A stretch of DNA of 64,000 bases from Aradus depressus (taxonomy: Eukaryota > Arthropoda > Insecta > Hemiptera > Aradidae), in contig OY759218.1 in NCBI GenBank assembly GCA_963662175.1, forward strand, positions 6,874,001 through 6,938,000, read 5' to 3'. Positions within the stretch are counted from its first letter, which is position 1; every line of letters begins with the position of its first letter. Below the pieces are notes generated by a model, which made no database searches, was not told the DNA's origin, and saw only the letters and a list, made by a program, of their open reading frames with translations. This document shows positions 21,877 through 32,075 of this stretch, one piece after another. The position numbers and the translations under genes are program-made.

Positions 21877-23699
21877 GCAAAAATATCATTTATACTTTTC
21901 ACTAAATTTAGAGCACATCGTGGTGGCCAAGCTGAGAACTAAAACATTTTACCTTAAATCAATTTCGTTGTGCTCTAATAGAAGCATTTTCGGACTCATA
22001 TTCATGGGAAAATTTCGGTTCAGCGTTAAATTTCCTATAAGATTCCCAACTAAAGTTTCAACTTGTTACACATTGTATATTTAAAACTATTGTTTAATTT
22101 GTAATCTTGATAATATTACGCAACGTGAGGGTGTCTCTGTCCTTAGAATATTATGTGAAAAATGTTAGTAAATTTTTGGTAAGGCCAGGAGTAGGGTAGA
22201 AGGGGGAGGTAACTAAAATTTTAAACAATAGCGTAATTTTCTTTTCTCATTTTTTGAGGCTTATTTAGAATATTATTTTCTTTATTTTTTTAGAGGCTGC
22301 CTAATGAACAATACCTTTATTATCTGGACTTTATTTAATATCCTGGAAGGTGGCCCTGATAGGTGTCTCATGCAAATTTATGAAAATAAGTCATAAAGGG
22401 AGAGTTAGTGAGTAGCACAAGTCGTTGAATAGAAAATGGCTGTGACTTATGAAACCGGGAGAATCAAGAAAGTACCAACCTCTTGATGAAAAATGAAGAA
22501 CAGTATTAAACTTTTTATTTAAGTTAAAAAAAAAAAAGTAAAATATGATTATAACTATAAAATAAAGTATCTACATTAAAATCTATGTTTATTCGATATT
22601 ATATAATTAAAACATATATAAAATGTTGAAAATAATCATGGCGGAAAATAATCAGTAATGAATTCTTCTAAAATTGTGTTTATTCCCCAGCTATGAGATG
22701 ACGTTTACAGTACATTACAATAATAATGATATTTGACGGGGTTAGAATAAAAGTGGTCTAAGTGACATTTTTAAAACTCTGAAGAAACTGTGCATTAAGT
22801 TCTTAACTGATTTAAAAAATCTATAATTTATCGAAACCGGAAATATTTTGTCTTCTGCTTTTTGGTGAAAGTTGCTGTTAGCAAACCATAAAATTGAATA
22901 AAAATCTTAATTTCAAGGTCATTATTCATACGTTTAAGTTAATTGTTCATGTCACCCAAATGGAATAAGTGATTTGCCACTAGATCTCAGCACTGGCTAA
23001 GATTTCACTCAGAACAGAACTATCATTTTTATACCCGATTATGCACTTAACGAAAAATTTTCAAAAATGTCTTTTGGACCATTTTGATTCGAACCCCGTC
23101 ATTTATTTCCGTTAAACGATAACATGGTAATAGGAGACGATTTTTTATGATGGGTATTTTGTTATTTTTCTATAATGAAAAAAAAAATATTTGTAATTTT
23201 AATAAGATTTTATTTGAAACTAAAAGTTCCCATTAATTTTATATAGTTGAAAAAAAAATTCCCATCGCGTTGAGAACTTAGAGACATTAATTGAAAAAAT
23301 GCAATTTATTTGTCAATGAAAAAAAAAAAAAAAAAACTTAAATGAAATTTACAGATTATAGAATGAATAAATGAATATGACACAAATGAGAAATTAATAA
23401 TATTCGCGATTACGAAAAAAAAGGTAAACATGTTATATATTTTTGATATTTTTATGAACTTGCATGTCTTCTCAAAATATGTTGAATATAATTTATAAGA
23501 ATGTATTTGTTGAGCAGCAGGGAGGCTCCTTAAGAAAATGGGTCTGTTCTATGAGTCCCCAGAGTGGGGAGACTGCAGCCCAACCTTAATTTATATTACA
23601 GCTGCATTACCTGCCCTTCCTCAAGGGACAAACTATATTTTTCCCAAATTATACAAACCAGACAGTGTAGAGAATAATGTACCATAGTTCACCTCTACT
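21877..23699. other. Unassigned AT-rich region
   Basis: 22780-22960 shows scattered words reminiscent of family B but too diverged to delimit. Long A-runs occur near 22527 and 23320. No gene supported. Confidence 0.45.
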
Positions 23700-23722
23700 A
23701 TAATTGAGACCACGAGTTAAAC

Positions 23723-24065
23723 ATGCTGAGCGGTGAGGGAAAGCGAGAGTGGTGGGAAAGGTAGAGTAGTGAGGTTAGAGTTGTAGGGGAGGGGTAGAGA
23801 GGTGCGGTAGAAGAGAGTGGTGAGGAAGGGGTAGAGAGGTGGGTGAGGGGTAGAAGGGCTGGAGCGAGGTAGAGCGGTGGGGGAGGATTAGACACGAGAG
23901 GAAAGAGAGAGCGATAGGTATGGGTAAAGGGGTGGAGAAGAAGAAGAAGACTTGTAGGGGAGAAGGAGAGTAGAAGGAGAAAGGGAGAGAGGTAGAATAG
24001 TGGAGAAAAGGGAGAGAGGTGAGGAAAAGAGAGAGGGGTGGGGGGAGGGAGAGAGGTGGAGGTAC
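23723..24065 (+). repeat. Purine-rich tract, about 340 bases
   Basis: Nearly all A and G with scattered T on the + strand, built from diverged 'gaggggtagagaggtg' and 'gagaaggagagtag' words. The complementary strand reads as Ser/Pro/Leu-rich chance frames. It sits inside a family A copy at the CT-rich module and may be an expansion of that module. Confidence 0.85.
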
Positions 24066-24275
24066 AGGGTTGGGTTTTTGACTCGAGCCTCCTTTTCCTT
24101 TTGGGCGATTTGTCTGAAAATCAACAGGTATTGTCCTTACGGGGTTCTGCACAAACAAACTTTCGTAACAATACATTCATTCCACCGGGAATTGGTTTTT
24201 TTTTAACTATTTTTTTTCGTTTTTGGAATCAGGTGGTCGGAAAACTCCGGCGAAAGCTCAACATCAATATATAGC
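24066..24275 (+). repeat. Family A right half
   Basis: 'ttttgactcgagcctccttttcc', 'cgatttgtctgaaaatcaacaggta', 'ggaatcaggtggtcggaaaac'; ends before the terminal hairpin. Confidence 0.8.
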
Positions 24276-24567
24276 GAAGTAAAACGTAATCTGACCTGTC
24301 ACAGATTTTATTATTTTGTGGTAGCCGGCTGTCTGTTGTGACACAGACGGAGAGAAACAGGAATAACGCATCTGTCCCGGTCTATGAAATTTTAATTAGT
24401 TAATTTTTGAGTGGTTATTTATTGAATGGTTGATTTTATTTGATTTATCCATTTAACTTTTTTAAATTATGTTTTTTAAAAAATGGTATAATTAAGATTT
24501 ATCAGAGGACTGGATGAGGGCAACCACGAAAGCCGGCTAGCACACATTAATAAAATCTGTGAGAAGT
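24276..24567. other. Unassigned spacer
   Basis: 24500-24560 reads 'gactggatgagggcaaccacgaaagccgg', a PLE-terminus-like word; nothing else recognised. Confidence 0.35.
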
Positions 24568-24581
24568 AGGTATACCTATTG

Positions 24582-24925
24582 GTTGGTTTGGTTTTATGAC
24601 TCATGCCCGGGCTTTAACTACGAGGTCATATCGCCTACTACCAGAGCGCTCTTTCGTCACTCTGGTGGACATGAGCCCGACTCTACTGTGGGAGTCCTAA
24701 ATTTTGCCTACCCTAAATTTTTATTCATCTAGGGTAGGGGTCTTTAACGAGTACCTGACATCGTACAGGCTCGGGACCATCGCTTAACGTCCCATCCGAA
24801 GGACGGCGTGCTTAAGTTTATTTTACCTCCCAGATAAAATAAACTAAGGGCCTCGGTCGGGCTACGAACCCACGACCTTGAGCTCAGAAGTCAAGCACGC
24901 ATACCACTGAGCTACCGGCGCCCTC
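24582..24925 (-). mobile_element. tRNA-derived SINE, full length
   Basis: Read on the - strand: GAGGGCGCCGGTAGCTCAGT (tRNA 5' part, A box TAGCTCAGTGG), GTATGCGTGC, then the B box region GGTTCGTAGC, then 'ccgaggccc', 'aaataaacttaagcacgccg', a central domain with GGATGGGACGTTAAGCGATG and GTCCCGAGCC, 'tacgatgtcaggtactcgtt', 'ctaccctagatga', 'agagcgctctggtagtaggc', and a tail of AAAACCAAACCAAC. It is flanked by exact 14-bp duplications AGGTATACCTATTG (24568-24581 and 24926-24939), and the host is a reversed family A copy. SINEs are transcribed by RNA polymerase III and mobilised by a LINE partner. Confidence 0.95.
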
Positions 24926-24939
24926 AGGTATACCTATTG

Positions 24940-25060
24940 ATTTTCAGCCAAATCGACCAAAGGGAGGGAGAGGGAGGGTTAACACAAAAACTCTAATACC
25001 TGTTTTTTCAATGAATGTATCGACACACAATTTCGGTATCGATACATTTTTAAAACTTTT
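24940..25060 (-). repeat. Family A fragment, SINE insertion host
   Basis: 'attttcagccaaatcgaccaaaggg', then 'aatgaatgtatcgacacacaattt'. It continues the host sequence interrupted by the SINE. Confidence 0.8.
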
Positions 25061-25779
25061 TGGCTTGGTGTTTGTATATAGAGGTCGACTTAATAAATAT
25101 GTCTACAAAAGCAAGATTCTGATTGACAGAAGGAATGATAACATAAAGAACAAAGAAATTATGAATACTAAAGATGGAAGAGTTTCTCAAAACGTCTGTA
25201 ATTACTATTTTTTTAAAGTAAAAAATAAATAAAATAAATAAATATAAAAATAAAAGTGATGCTGTGATAAATATATTGTAAATAAATAAAATGAAAATAA
25301 GGATACAGTAGAAAATATTGGTCGAAGTATGAGCAAAATAAAGCGAAGAAGGTCGAAATTGTGTGGTTGGAACTTTTGGAAAATAAGGTTAAGTGAATTT
25401 GCCCCAAATTTCGAGTTACCGTTGTCTTGTCCTCGAGAATTATAAAATATTGTCAACTAATTGTGTTGGAGTAGACAAGGGTTTCATTACCCGGAGACAG
25501 CTGTCCCTAAAGAAGGCAAAATGTGGTCTCCTAGGCTTTTCTGCTCTTTGAACAGAAACCACAAATTCGGATATACTCGTACACAGAACATTTCCGTTAT
25601 TTTCCACAGATAGATTTCGAACGACAAACCATCCATGTTCGGAATCGTGTGCGCATCGCTCACTCTGCATCCAAATACCAAAAAAAACCTTTGTTTTTGT
25701 AGTTATTTAGTAGGTATATAATTTTTTTTAAATTACCTTATTACGATGCAAATAATCAATAAATGATTGCTTGCTTGTT
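25061..25779. other. Unassigned AT-rich sequence
   Basis: Frames at 25011-25232 (+) and 25205-25681 (-) show no known domain and are AT-driven. Confidence 0.4.
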
Positions 25780-25860
25780 GAAATAAAAGACGTTGTCTTC
25801 CCACTGTTTTTATTTCCAACCAGAATCAGTTTTCAGCGCAACTGCGTCACCTATGAATAC
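25780..25860 (-). mobile_element. PLE-type arm with hammerhead-like core
   Basis: Reversed copy of the arm seen at 54020-54062 (shared AAATAAAAGACGTTGTCTTC) plus the core TGACGCAGTTGCGCTGAAAA. The CGC/GCG stem II and GAAA are retained, with changes elsewhere. Confidence 0.6.
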
Positions 25861-25934
25861 ATGTAAATCTGCTCCTAAAGACAAATTGCGTCTTCAAAAG
25901 TACGAGGCGACTGCCCCGTCCAAGACCAAGTCTA

Positions 25935-26130
25935 TGGGCGGATTTATGGGGTTTTGAATTCACATATGAAATTCTGTGTCGTTACGTTCTGTGAAACGAC
26001 AGATATTAGAGTTTTGAGCTAAGCCTTACCCCTAATCCCCCTCTTTCCTCAGCAGATTTGGCTGAAAATGGACAGGTGATGTCCTTATGGGGTTTTGGTC
26101 ACACATAAAAAATTTTGTGTTGATTCATTT
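25935..26130 (+). repeat. Family A, interrupted copy (left part)
   Basis: 'ggggttttgaattcacatatg', 'cgatattag'-type module, CCCCTC run, then 'ttttgtgttgattcattt' where the inverted-repeat element begins. Resumes at 27646. Confidence 0.85.
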
Positions 26131-26234
26131 GTAACGTACTGTTTTAATGACGCTAACCAAGCAGCTGGGAAACAAAAAATAAAATAACCTTGCCTTTTGA
26201 GACTAGTGTTTAGCCATTATAATTTTGTGAGAAT

Positions 26235-26339
26235 ATAGAACTTGGTGACGAACATGTTAAAATTTAGATAAATAAAAATCAAATAATTATTTAAATTTTT
26301 ATTAATCTAAATTTTAACATGTTCGTCACCAAGATCTAT
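26235..26339. repeat. Palindrome, about 45-bp arms
   Basis: CTTGGTGACGAACATGTTAA, then AATTTAGAT, on the left is mirrored by ATCTAAATT, then TTAACATGTTCGTCACCAAG, on the right, with an AT-rich centre. Confidence 0.92.
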
Positions 26340-26839
26340 ACAGAGTGTCCGTTTTAGATGGCCCGGCTGAATTTCTCTTAAACCGATAACGTTATAAAAA
26401 AAAAAAAAAATACGTATTTAATATTTTTCAGTCTAGTTTAATATTTCGAGTTGTTTTTGAAAAAAAAAATTGTACGGGGTACCCCAGGACCAATACAACT
26501 TTAAAATTTCAAATAGGACCCTATACCTTCCGAAACATCACTTTAAAGGATTTTTAACGCTGAAATCAATGGTGCAACCCGATTTTAAATTGGTCAAAAA
26601 ATTATAAAGTTATGGATCAAAATTAAAAAAAAAAAACATTTATTTTGTTTCGGTATTAATTCCAATAAACCGAATTTGCTTCCTAATTTTAGTAAAAACG
26701 TTAAATTGCTTTTATTGTTTACATTCACTGTCATTGTTTACCCAAATGGTCTTATGGAAGGGAATTTTAATTCCTGGAAATAAACAACTTTTACAACAGT
26801 ATCTACTTCCTTTCATTCAGTATTAATCAGCCAGTCAAA

Positions 26840-27103
26840 ATGAACCGAAGGATGCAGTTTTCCCATCAGGAACAAGTTGATATGTACAATTGTTTTATTG
26901 AAAGTGGTGGTATTGCTCGCCGTGCAGTCGTGTTGTACTCCCAGAAATTTCCCCATCGCCCCCAAGTGAACCACAAAACGTTTATTCGTGTTGCTCACAA
27001 TATGAGGAGATTCGGATCAGTTGTGGGTCCATCAAGAAACCGGCAGCGCAATTCCGACGAGGAGCTGGATATTTTGATGTATATTATGGAAAACAACTTC
27101 TAA
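26840..27103 (+). CDS. DUF4817-like helix-turn-helix protein, truncated transposase start
   Basis: 87-codon frame from ATG. It reads 'SHQEQVDMYNCFIESGGIAR', 'AVVLYSQKFPHRP', then 'HKTFIRVAHNMRRFGSVVG', matching the DUF4817 pattern (x-EE-x-DMhxxYGxxxGN..ARxxYxxRFPxRR..P....F..hhxxLRxxGS) known from N-termini of arthropod transposases and related proteins. It stops right after a short acidic linker ('EELDILMYIMENN'), where the catalytic domain would follow. It lies between the long inverted repeats, so the likely role was binding the element's ends. It is intact for its length but non-catalytic; whether it is expressed is unknown. Confidence 0.7.
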   Translation: MNRRMQFSHQEQVDMYNCFIESGGIARRAVVLYSQKFPHRPQVNHKTFIRVAHNMRRFGSVVGPSRNRQRNSDEELDILMYIMENNF

Positions 27104-27112
27104 GTTGAGAAA

Positions 27113-27240
27113 CGCGGACATATTGTGGAAACTTGTAATAAATAGATAAAACAAACTTATTTTTGAAATATTGTCTATTCCACTAAAGATATATATACAT
27201 ATATAACTACCGGTTTCGGCTTTATAGGTGGTATTGTTTT
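27113..27240 (+). mobile_element. PLE-type arm fragment inside the TA element
   Basis: 27113-27205 is matched in reverse at 16500-16593. It is followed by ACTACCGGTTTCGGCTTTAT, the reversed 'GCCGAAACCGGTAG' word that follows stem II in PLE hammerheads. Confidence 0.6.
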
Positions 27241-27645
27241 TTTTTTTGTCTTTTAATTTTGAACCATAACTTTATAATTTTTTGACCAATTTAAAATCGG
27301 GTTGCACCATTGATTTCAGCGTAACAAATCCTTTAAAATGATGTATCGGAAGGTATAGGGTCCTATTTGAAATTTCAAAGTTGTATTGGTCCTGGGGTAC
27401 CCCGTACAATTTTTTTTTCAAAAACAACTCGAAATATTAAACTAGACTGAAAAATATTAAATACGTATTTTTTATTTTTTTTATAACGTTATCGGTTCAA
27501 GAGAAATTCAGCCGGGCCATCTGAAAAGATCACCCTGTATACACTCACAAAATTATAATGGCTACACACTAGTCTATAAAGGCAAGGTTATTTTATTTTT
27601 TTGTTTCCCAGCTGCTTGGTTATCGTCATTAAAACAGTACGTTAC

Positions 27646-27815
27646 ACATTCATTCTATCGGCAGTTCTTAGAGTTTTTGTGTTGAGCCACTCCTAATTCC
27701 CATCCCCCTCACATATGAAATCTGGAGGTCGGAAAACATAAAATTCCGTTGGAAACTTCGCATTGAATTTCTTTACAGGTTACATAAATTCACCTTTATT
27801 TCGTATATCTGGGGA
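27646..27815 (+). repeat. Family A, interrupted copy (right part)
   Basis: 'acattcattctatcggcagttc' continues the module broken at 26130; ends 'tggggaagtaaa' at about 27820. Confidence 0.85.
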
Positions 27816-28264
27816 AGTAAAAAAGAAATACACAAGCTCACATTTTGAAGTCTCAAACAACGGTGAAAATCAAAATTTACAATGATTTCTTGAGACGTGG
27901 AGGTAGTCAGGTTTTCTGAACATGTCTCTAAGTCAGAGTTGTCACAGTTGTACTTTCCCGAGAAGACAACTGACTCCAAACATGAAAACTTTACTAACTC
28001 CAGTCAACTTCAACTTTGTGACTCAGGACATAACAAACGTGACTGATCACACCTAATTAGACCTTCTTTTTATATGAAGAAAGTAATATAATTTCTAACT
28101 CAAATTTGATTTTTTTCTATAATCAGTAGTGTCAATGAGAATAAGATCATTTCACACCAAAGCAACTATAGAGATTTTCAAAAAAAATGTACCTATGTGC
28201 TATTTTATGGAAAACAATTTGGCTGAAAATACATAGGAGTTTCACAGGTTCCAAAATAAATAAA
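27816..28264. other. Unassigned spacer
   Basis: No feature recognised. Confidence 0.4.
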
Positions 28265-28785
28265 AAAAAGTAGTCGGTAAGTCACTGTACAGTGTACTTC
28301 CCCAGAACGAATTAAACAATGAAGTTTTCGCTCCTCCTCCAAAACCAGTCGACCGTTTGCGATAATAATCAACATTTGACTTACATAGAGGCTCCTAAAT
28401 TATCATATTAAATTTTGTGTAGATACATTCATTACATCGGCAGTTATTATGGTTTTTGAAATAAGGCCCCCTCCTCTGATCCCCTTCTCTTCCATTCGGC
28501 CGATTCCTCTGAAAATTGATAGGTTTTGCCCTTATGTAGTTTGGAAATTACATTTGAAATTTTTTGTCAATACTTACATTACAACGGCAATTATTTGGGC
28601 CAATTTGGCTGAAAATCAATAGGTGTCGTCCTTAGAGGATCTATAAATGCACATATAAAATTTATAACGGGAGTTATCGTTTTCACAGACACACATACCT
28701 ATACACAGACACACATACCTATACACAGACATTAGGGGTGGGAAAACATGAAATTACCTGATTAACATATAGTAGGTGGGAAAAT
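28265..28785 (+). repeat. Family A copy, near complete
   Basis: Left palindrome degraded ('gtcggtaagtcactg'), then 'tacttccccagaacgaatta', all modules, a short tandem 'acacatacctatacacag' and 'gtgggaaaacatgaaatta'. The right hairpin is eroded. Confidence 0.85.
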
Positions 28786-29394
28786 AATGTCTGTTTGTGT
28801 GTGTGTCTGTGAACATTGACGGGGGGGAGGGCTAGGGAGGGGGGCAGCCGGTCAACACAACCAAGATAATAAAACAATAGATTTCACAATCATATTTTTA
28901 GTTTAAGTTTAATTAAACTTAATAATTAACAATCATGTACCATACGCAAAATATTAGTATGTTATAACAAAATAATCAACACAAATTTAAATCAACAATT
29001 AAAATTTTCATCAGTCTAGTCATTCAGTCTTATACAATAGAAGTAGTAGTAGTAAGTGAGTACCCTCAATTTTTAGGTAAACATTGCACCGCCGTTTTTG
29101 GGAGAGATTTAAAAATTTCCGCGCGTTCTGTTGTGACACGCACGACGATGCGTTCGCTAAACTCTCACACTTCGCCGATTGGCAGCATTCGTTGGAGTTC
29201 AAACTTTAAGAAAGCGTAATTTGAATCCGAATAACTTTTGACTGGGAACTGAAGCTTTCTGTATCCTTCTAATGTCTTGACTGTAATGTTTGTCTTTGGT
29301 GGAGTTGTCTTTATATATTATAATTTTTTCTAATTAGATCTCACATTTCTGGGGGGGCCGTGCCCACCCCTGCTCCCCCTAGCTACGCCAACAA
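28786..29394. other. Possible DNA element with G/C-run ends, uncertain
   Basis: Left part has 'gacgggggggagggctaggg'; right part reversed reads 'ggcgtagctagggggagc' and 'gggtgggcacggcccccc'. These could be diverged terminal repeats of a DNA transposon, but the match is weak. The interior holds a reversed 60-codon frame without a known domain. Confidence 0.25.
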
Positions 29395-29500
29395 GAACAA
29401 GATAACTCCCGATAGAATGTTTGTATTGACACGAAGTGTTATATGTGTATCCAGACTCGGGGTTCCTATTGATTTTCGGACGATACCTATTGATTTTAAT
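29395..29500 (-). repeat. Family A fragment
   Basis: 'gataactcccgatagaatg', 'gtattgacacgaag', 'ttcctattgattttcgga'; then a repeated 'acctattgatttt'. Confidence 0.75.
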
Positions 29501-29503
29501 TTC

Positions 29504-29703
29504 ATTAAGTGACGGTCCCGAGCCAGTGCGATGTCAGGTTACAGATCCCTATCCTAATTATTGTAGTCAAAGTTAAGAACTCTCACTAAAGTGTAGGTAG
29601 GCCTCAATCCACCAGAGCGGCGAAAGAGCGCTCTGGTATTAGGCGATATGACTTCGTAGTTAAAGCCCGGACATGAGCCACAAAAAACAAAACAACAAAG
29701 CAA
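29504..29703 (+). mobile_element. tRNA-derived SINE, 5'-truncated
   Basis: Starts in the central domain ('taagtgacggtcccgagcca'), continues 'gcgatgtcaggtt', 'agagcgctctggtattaggc', 'cgtagttaaagcccggacatg' and ends in an A/C tail (CAAAAAACAAAACAACAAAG). 5' truncation agrees with LINE-type insertion. Confidence 0.88.
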
Positions 29704-30150
29704 CAATATTAAAAAATTAAAATATATATTTTATAGTTCACTGCTAAGCGGTACAATTTATACATTACTTTGAACTATTTCGTGAAGAGATTTATTGTAC
29801 ACTTTTCAGAGCTCTATAACTCTGGTCCTATTAATCCTCTCTAAGACCTATGAGCATTTTAATGTTGGATATTTAATAAAAAACATTTTTTGTAAGAACT
29901 AATATCTTTATAGGACTGACCGTTCTTGCGTTCATCAAGCAAACGTGTAAAAAATGTATCGAGATATAATTTTTCGAACGGTTTTCGGCATGTATCTTTT
30001 AAAATGGCCGGCTTTCTAAAAAAAGTTATTCATCTTTAAATGTGCCTTTTAATGTTTTCTACAACTTATATTCGAATAGATTTTCAAGCGGTATCTTGTA
30101 AAATGTATCTAAATTTTCGTCCGATTTCGGAAAGAGACAACTTCAACTCA
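29704..30150 (+). repeat. Family B, central part
   Basis: 'cactgctaagcggtacaattt', 'acattactttgaactatttcg', 'ggactgaccgttcttgcg', 'ggtatcttgtaaaatgta'. The right end is lost. Confidence 0.8.
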
Positions 30151-30229
30151 AACAAGATCGCTACAATCGGGCCTGATTCACAAAAACAAACGAATAATAT
30201 TACTTCCCAGGTGGCCAAAAAAGTAACGT

Positions 30230-30336
30230 TGAAACTCCCTTCCCCAAATTTTGTATGCACATTTTTGGAAAACTGAACATCACAATTTTTGACCAATTCC
30301 CACCCTACACTACAAACAGCTAGGGAAGTAGAAGCC
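30230..30336 (+). repeat. Family A right-end fragment
   Basis: 'ggaaaactgaacatcac', 'ttgaccaattcccaccctacac', 'acagctagggaagtaga'. Confidence 0.65.
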
Positions 30337-30625
30337 CAAAATCTGACTGGAATATTTTGAAAATTTTTAGTCTAGGGGCCCAAGTAGAGATTGGAGAGGG
30401 GGCCTAGGGAATTGTAACGGAGGACCCGAGCTGGTCTGTCTCCGGGGACCAATCCTTATCCTGACCAGAGGTGCAATCTTTTCAATCTCTATCTCACCAG
30501 AAATCTTACAGAATTCTAACTCCGGGACTTGGAATAGTTTTGGGAGAGCACACACTGCAGAGGAAGAGGTCCGATTGGGAAATTCGGCCGTTCTCTTGTT
30601 CATCAAGGTTTCTGGGGTTCTCAAT
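30337..30625. other. Unassigned GC-richer patch
   Basis: Both strands are open for 70-85 codons (30471-30683 +, 30367-30624 -) but neither frame shows a domain; mutual overlap suggests composition rather than coding. Confidence 0.35.
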
Positions 30626-30935
30626 CCTCACTAAATTTTTTGTCTTGAAATTCATTACATTGCCAGTTATTAGCCTTTTCTGAGTTGTCTCCCCTTAATC
30701 CCCCCGTTCCATTTCACCGATTTAGCTAAAGATCAATAGGTGGCGTACCCCCTATGGGGTTCTGAATATACATATCGAATTTTGTGTCGATAAATTTGTT
30801 CTATCGGGAGTTCACAGTCAAAATTTTTCTTTTTTCATTTTGTCGGAAAACATGAAATTCTGGTGAAAACTCAACTTGGAATTTCTGACGGATGTCATAT
30901 CTTGCCCTACACTTTGTATAGCTGGGCAAATAAAA
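30626..30935 (+). repeat. Family A right two thirds
   Basis: 'cattgccagttattag', 'cgatttagctaaagatcaatagg', 'tctatcgggagttcac', 'tgacggatgtcatatcttgcc', 'tagctgggcaaataaa'. Confidence 0.85.
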
Positions 30936-31027
30936 AATGTCAACTATTTTTGTGCTATAACAATGAAGCTTAAATATAAACTGCTCACAGTTGAATGAAA
31001 TGGACCACGCGCTTTTTCCATATTTAC

Positions 31028-31073
31028 TTGTCAAGGTTATATGGTCAAACTGCTGACCATATAACCTTGACAA
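31028..31073. repeat. Perfect 20-bp hairpin, 6-base loop
   Basis: TTGTCAAGGTTATATGGTCA and its exact reverse complement are separated by AACTGC. Confidence 0.95.
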
Positions 31074-31199
31074 AAAACTTTTATATATGAACATTTATTT
31101 TTTGATAATAAAATAAAAAAATATTTAAATGTAAATTATGATTTTTCTGATTAAATTCCAGCAAAGCTAAAAAAAATTAAATTTTGCAAAAAGATTTTT

Positions 31200-31915
31200 A
31201 TCAATAAGTGGGTCCTCCTCAGCTTTGAACAAGAACTTCACATCGGCATTTCAAGCTCCTTTACACTTGTGGTGTGATATTGGGGTAAACATGCCCACTC
31301 CTTTGTCAGAGGTTTCTTTCTGGGCAAAGTGGACGCATGTGAATCTGGCGTTGAAGAAGATCCTAGGCATGTTATCTGGATTCATGCCGGGGGAACAGTC
31401 AGGCCAGTACATTCGAGTGATTTTTTGCTCATCTAAAAAGCCACCACTCTTGCTTCATGAGGTCGAGCATTATCGTCAAACAGGATGAAGGTTTCCTCAA
31501 TTTCTTCCGACAAAGGAACAGCGACAGGCCTAAGCACTCTGTCCAGATTAGTTTGGCCAGTCACATGATTCTGCTTAATCATTATCAGCTCCGTCTTCCG
31601 ACTACGCAAAATCCCTGCCCAGAGTATTATCAAGCATCCACTGTATGCAAACAGATTTTGTCATACCTCTGAGAAATCGTTCATTTTTTCCCCTTCACAC
31701 TCTAAAGCACCGATCTTGGTGGTAGAGAACGAATAAGCACTTGTCCCGATCCTCATCAGTTCTGTGGCTTCCTGCAAGGCGTTTTGCAGCCCCAGGGCTG
31801 ATAGTCAGTCCCCTATCCCTGGTGACACTAACTTTCAAATACTGGTCCTGCTGAGGGGTAGCTTTCCGAATTCGGCCTCCTCCGGACTTTCCCCCGTTGA
31901 GAGTGACCTAACGAC
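31200..31915 (-). pseudogene. Tc1-like transposase remnant
   Basis: Read on the - strand in pieces. About 31915-31740 gives 'GRIRKATPQQDQYL' and 'VSVTRDRGLTISPGA', the Tc3-type helix-turn-helix. 31633-31433 gives 'ILRSRKTELIMIKQNHVTGQ' and 'FILFDDNARPHEARVV', the DDE_3 block whose aspartate in DNARPH is catalytic. After a one-base shift the frame continues 'FLDEQKITRMYWPDCSPGMN', the following SPxxNP-type block (here changed to GMNP). Frameshifts and stops make it inactive. A + strand frame at 31225-31488 is its antisense shadow. Inverted-repeat ends were not found. Confidence 0.85.
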
Positions 31916-31959
31916 ATTTTAAATTAACTGAAAACTAACCAGAAGCTAAGAAATCCGCC

Positions 31960-32075
31960 AACACATTACTTTCATATACCCAATAATGCCAGTATGAAAT
32001 GAATTTGAGAGGAGGGCGGGGGAGGGTTATCTGTACAAAGGTGGTTGGTATAAGAAAGTTCTGTTATGGCCACAT
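31960..32075 (+). repeat. Family B left end
   Basis: 'tttcatatacccaataatgccagtatg', then 'gagaggagggcgggggag', then 'aaaggtggttggtataagaaag' and 'tatggccacatcacat'. This defines the family's 5' portion. Confidence 0.8.

Larger units (their letters stand above)
26341..27537 (+). mobile_element. Inner TA-flanked DNA transposon with long inverted repeats
   Basis: Flanked by TA on both sides (26339-26340, 27538-27539). Terminal inverted repeats of about 290 bases begin CAGAGTGTCCGTTTTAGATG on the left and CAGGGTGATCTTTTCAGATG when the right end is reversed. TA duplication is typical of Tc1/mariner-type elements. The only coding remnant is a DUF4817-like helix-turn-helix frame; the DDE transposase is missing. 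Confidence 0.8.
26131..27645. mobile_element. Outer inverted-repeat element (MITE-like), nested host
   Basis: About 104-base inverted repeats: left 26131-26234 starts GTAACGTACTGTTTTAATGA; right 27542-27645 is its near-perfect reverse complement. Between them are a 105-base palindrome (26235-26339) and an inner element flanked by TA (26341-27537). Removing the inner element leaves an element of about 310 bases. It sits in family A at 'attcatt', with an imperfect short host duplication. Confidence 0.8.

Noticed and set aside
23775..24176. 133-codon Ser/Pro/Leu-rich frame on the - strand
   Set aside because: It is the complement of a purine tract; composition explains its openness.
31225..31488. 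87-codon frame on the + strand
   Set aside because: Antisense shadow of the Tc1 transposase remnant.
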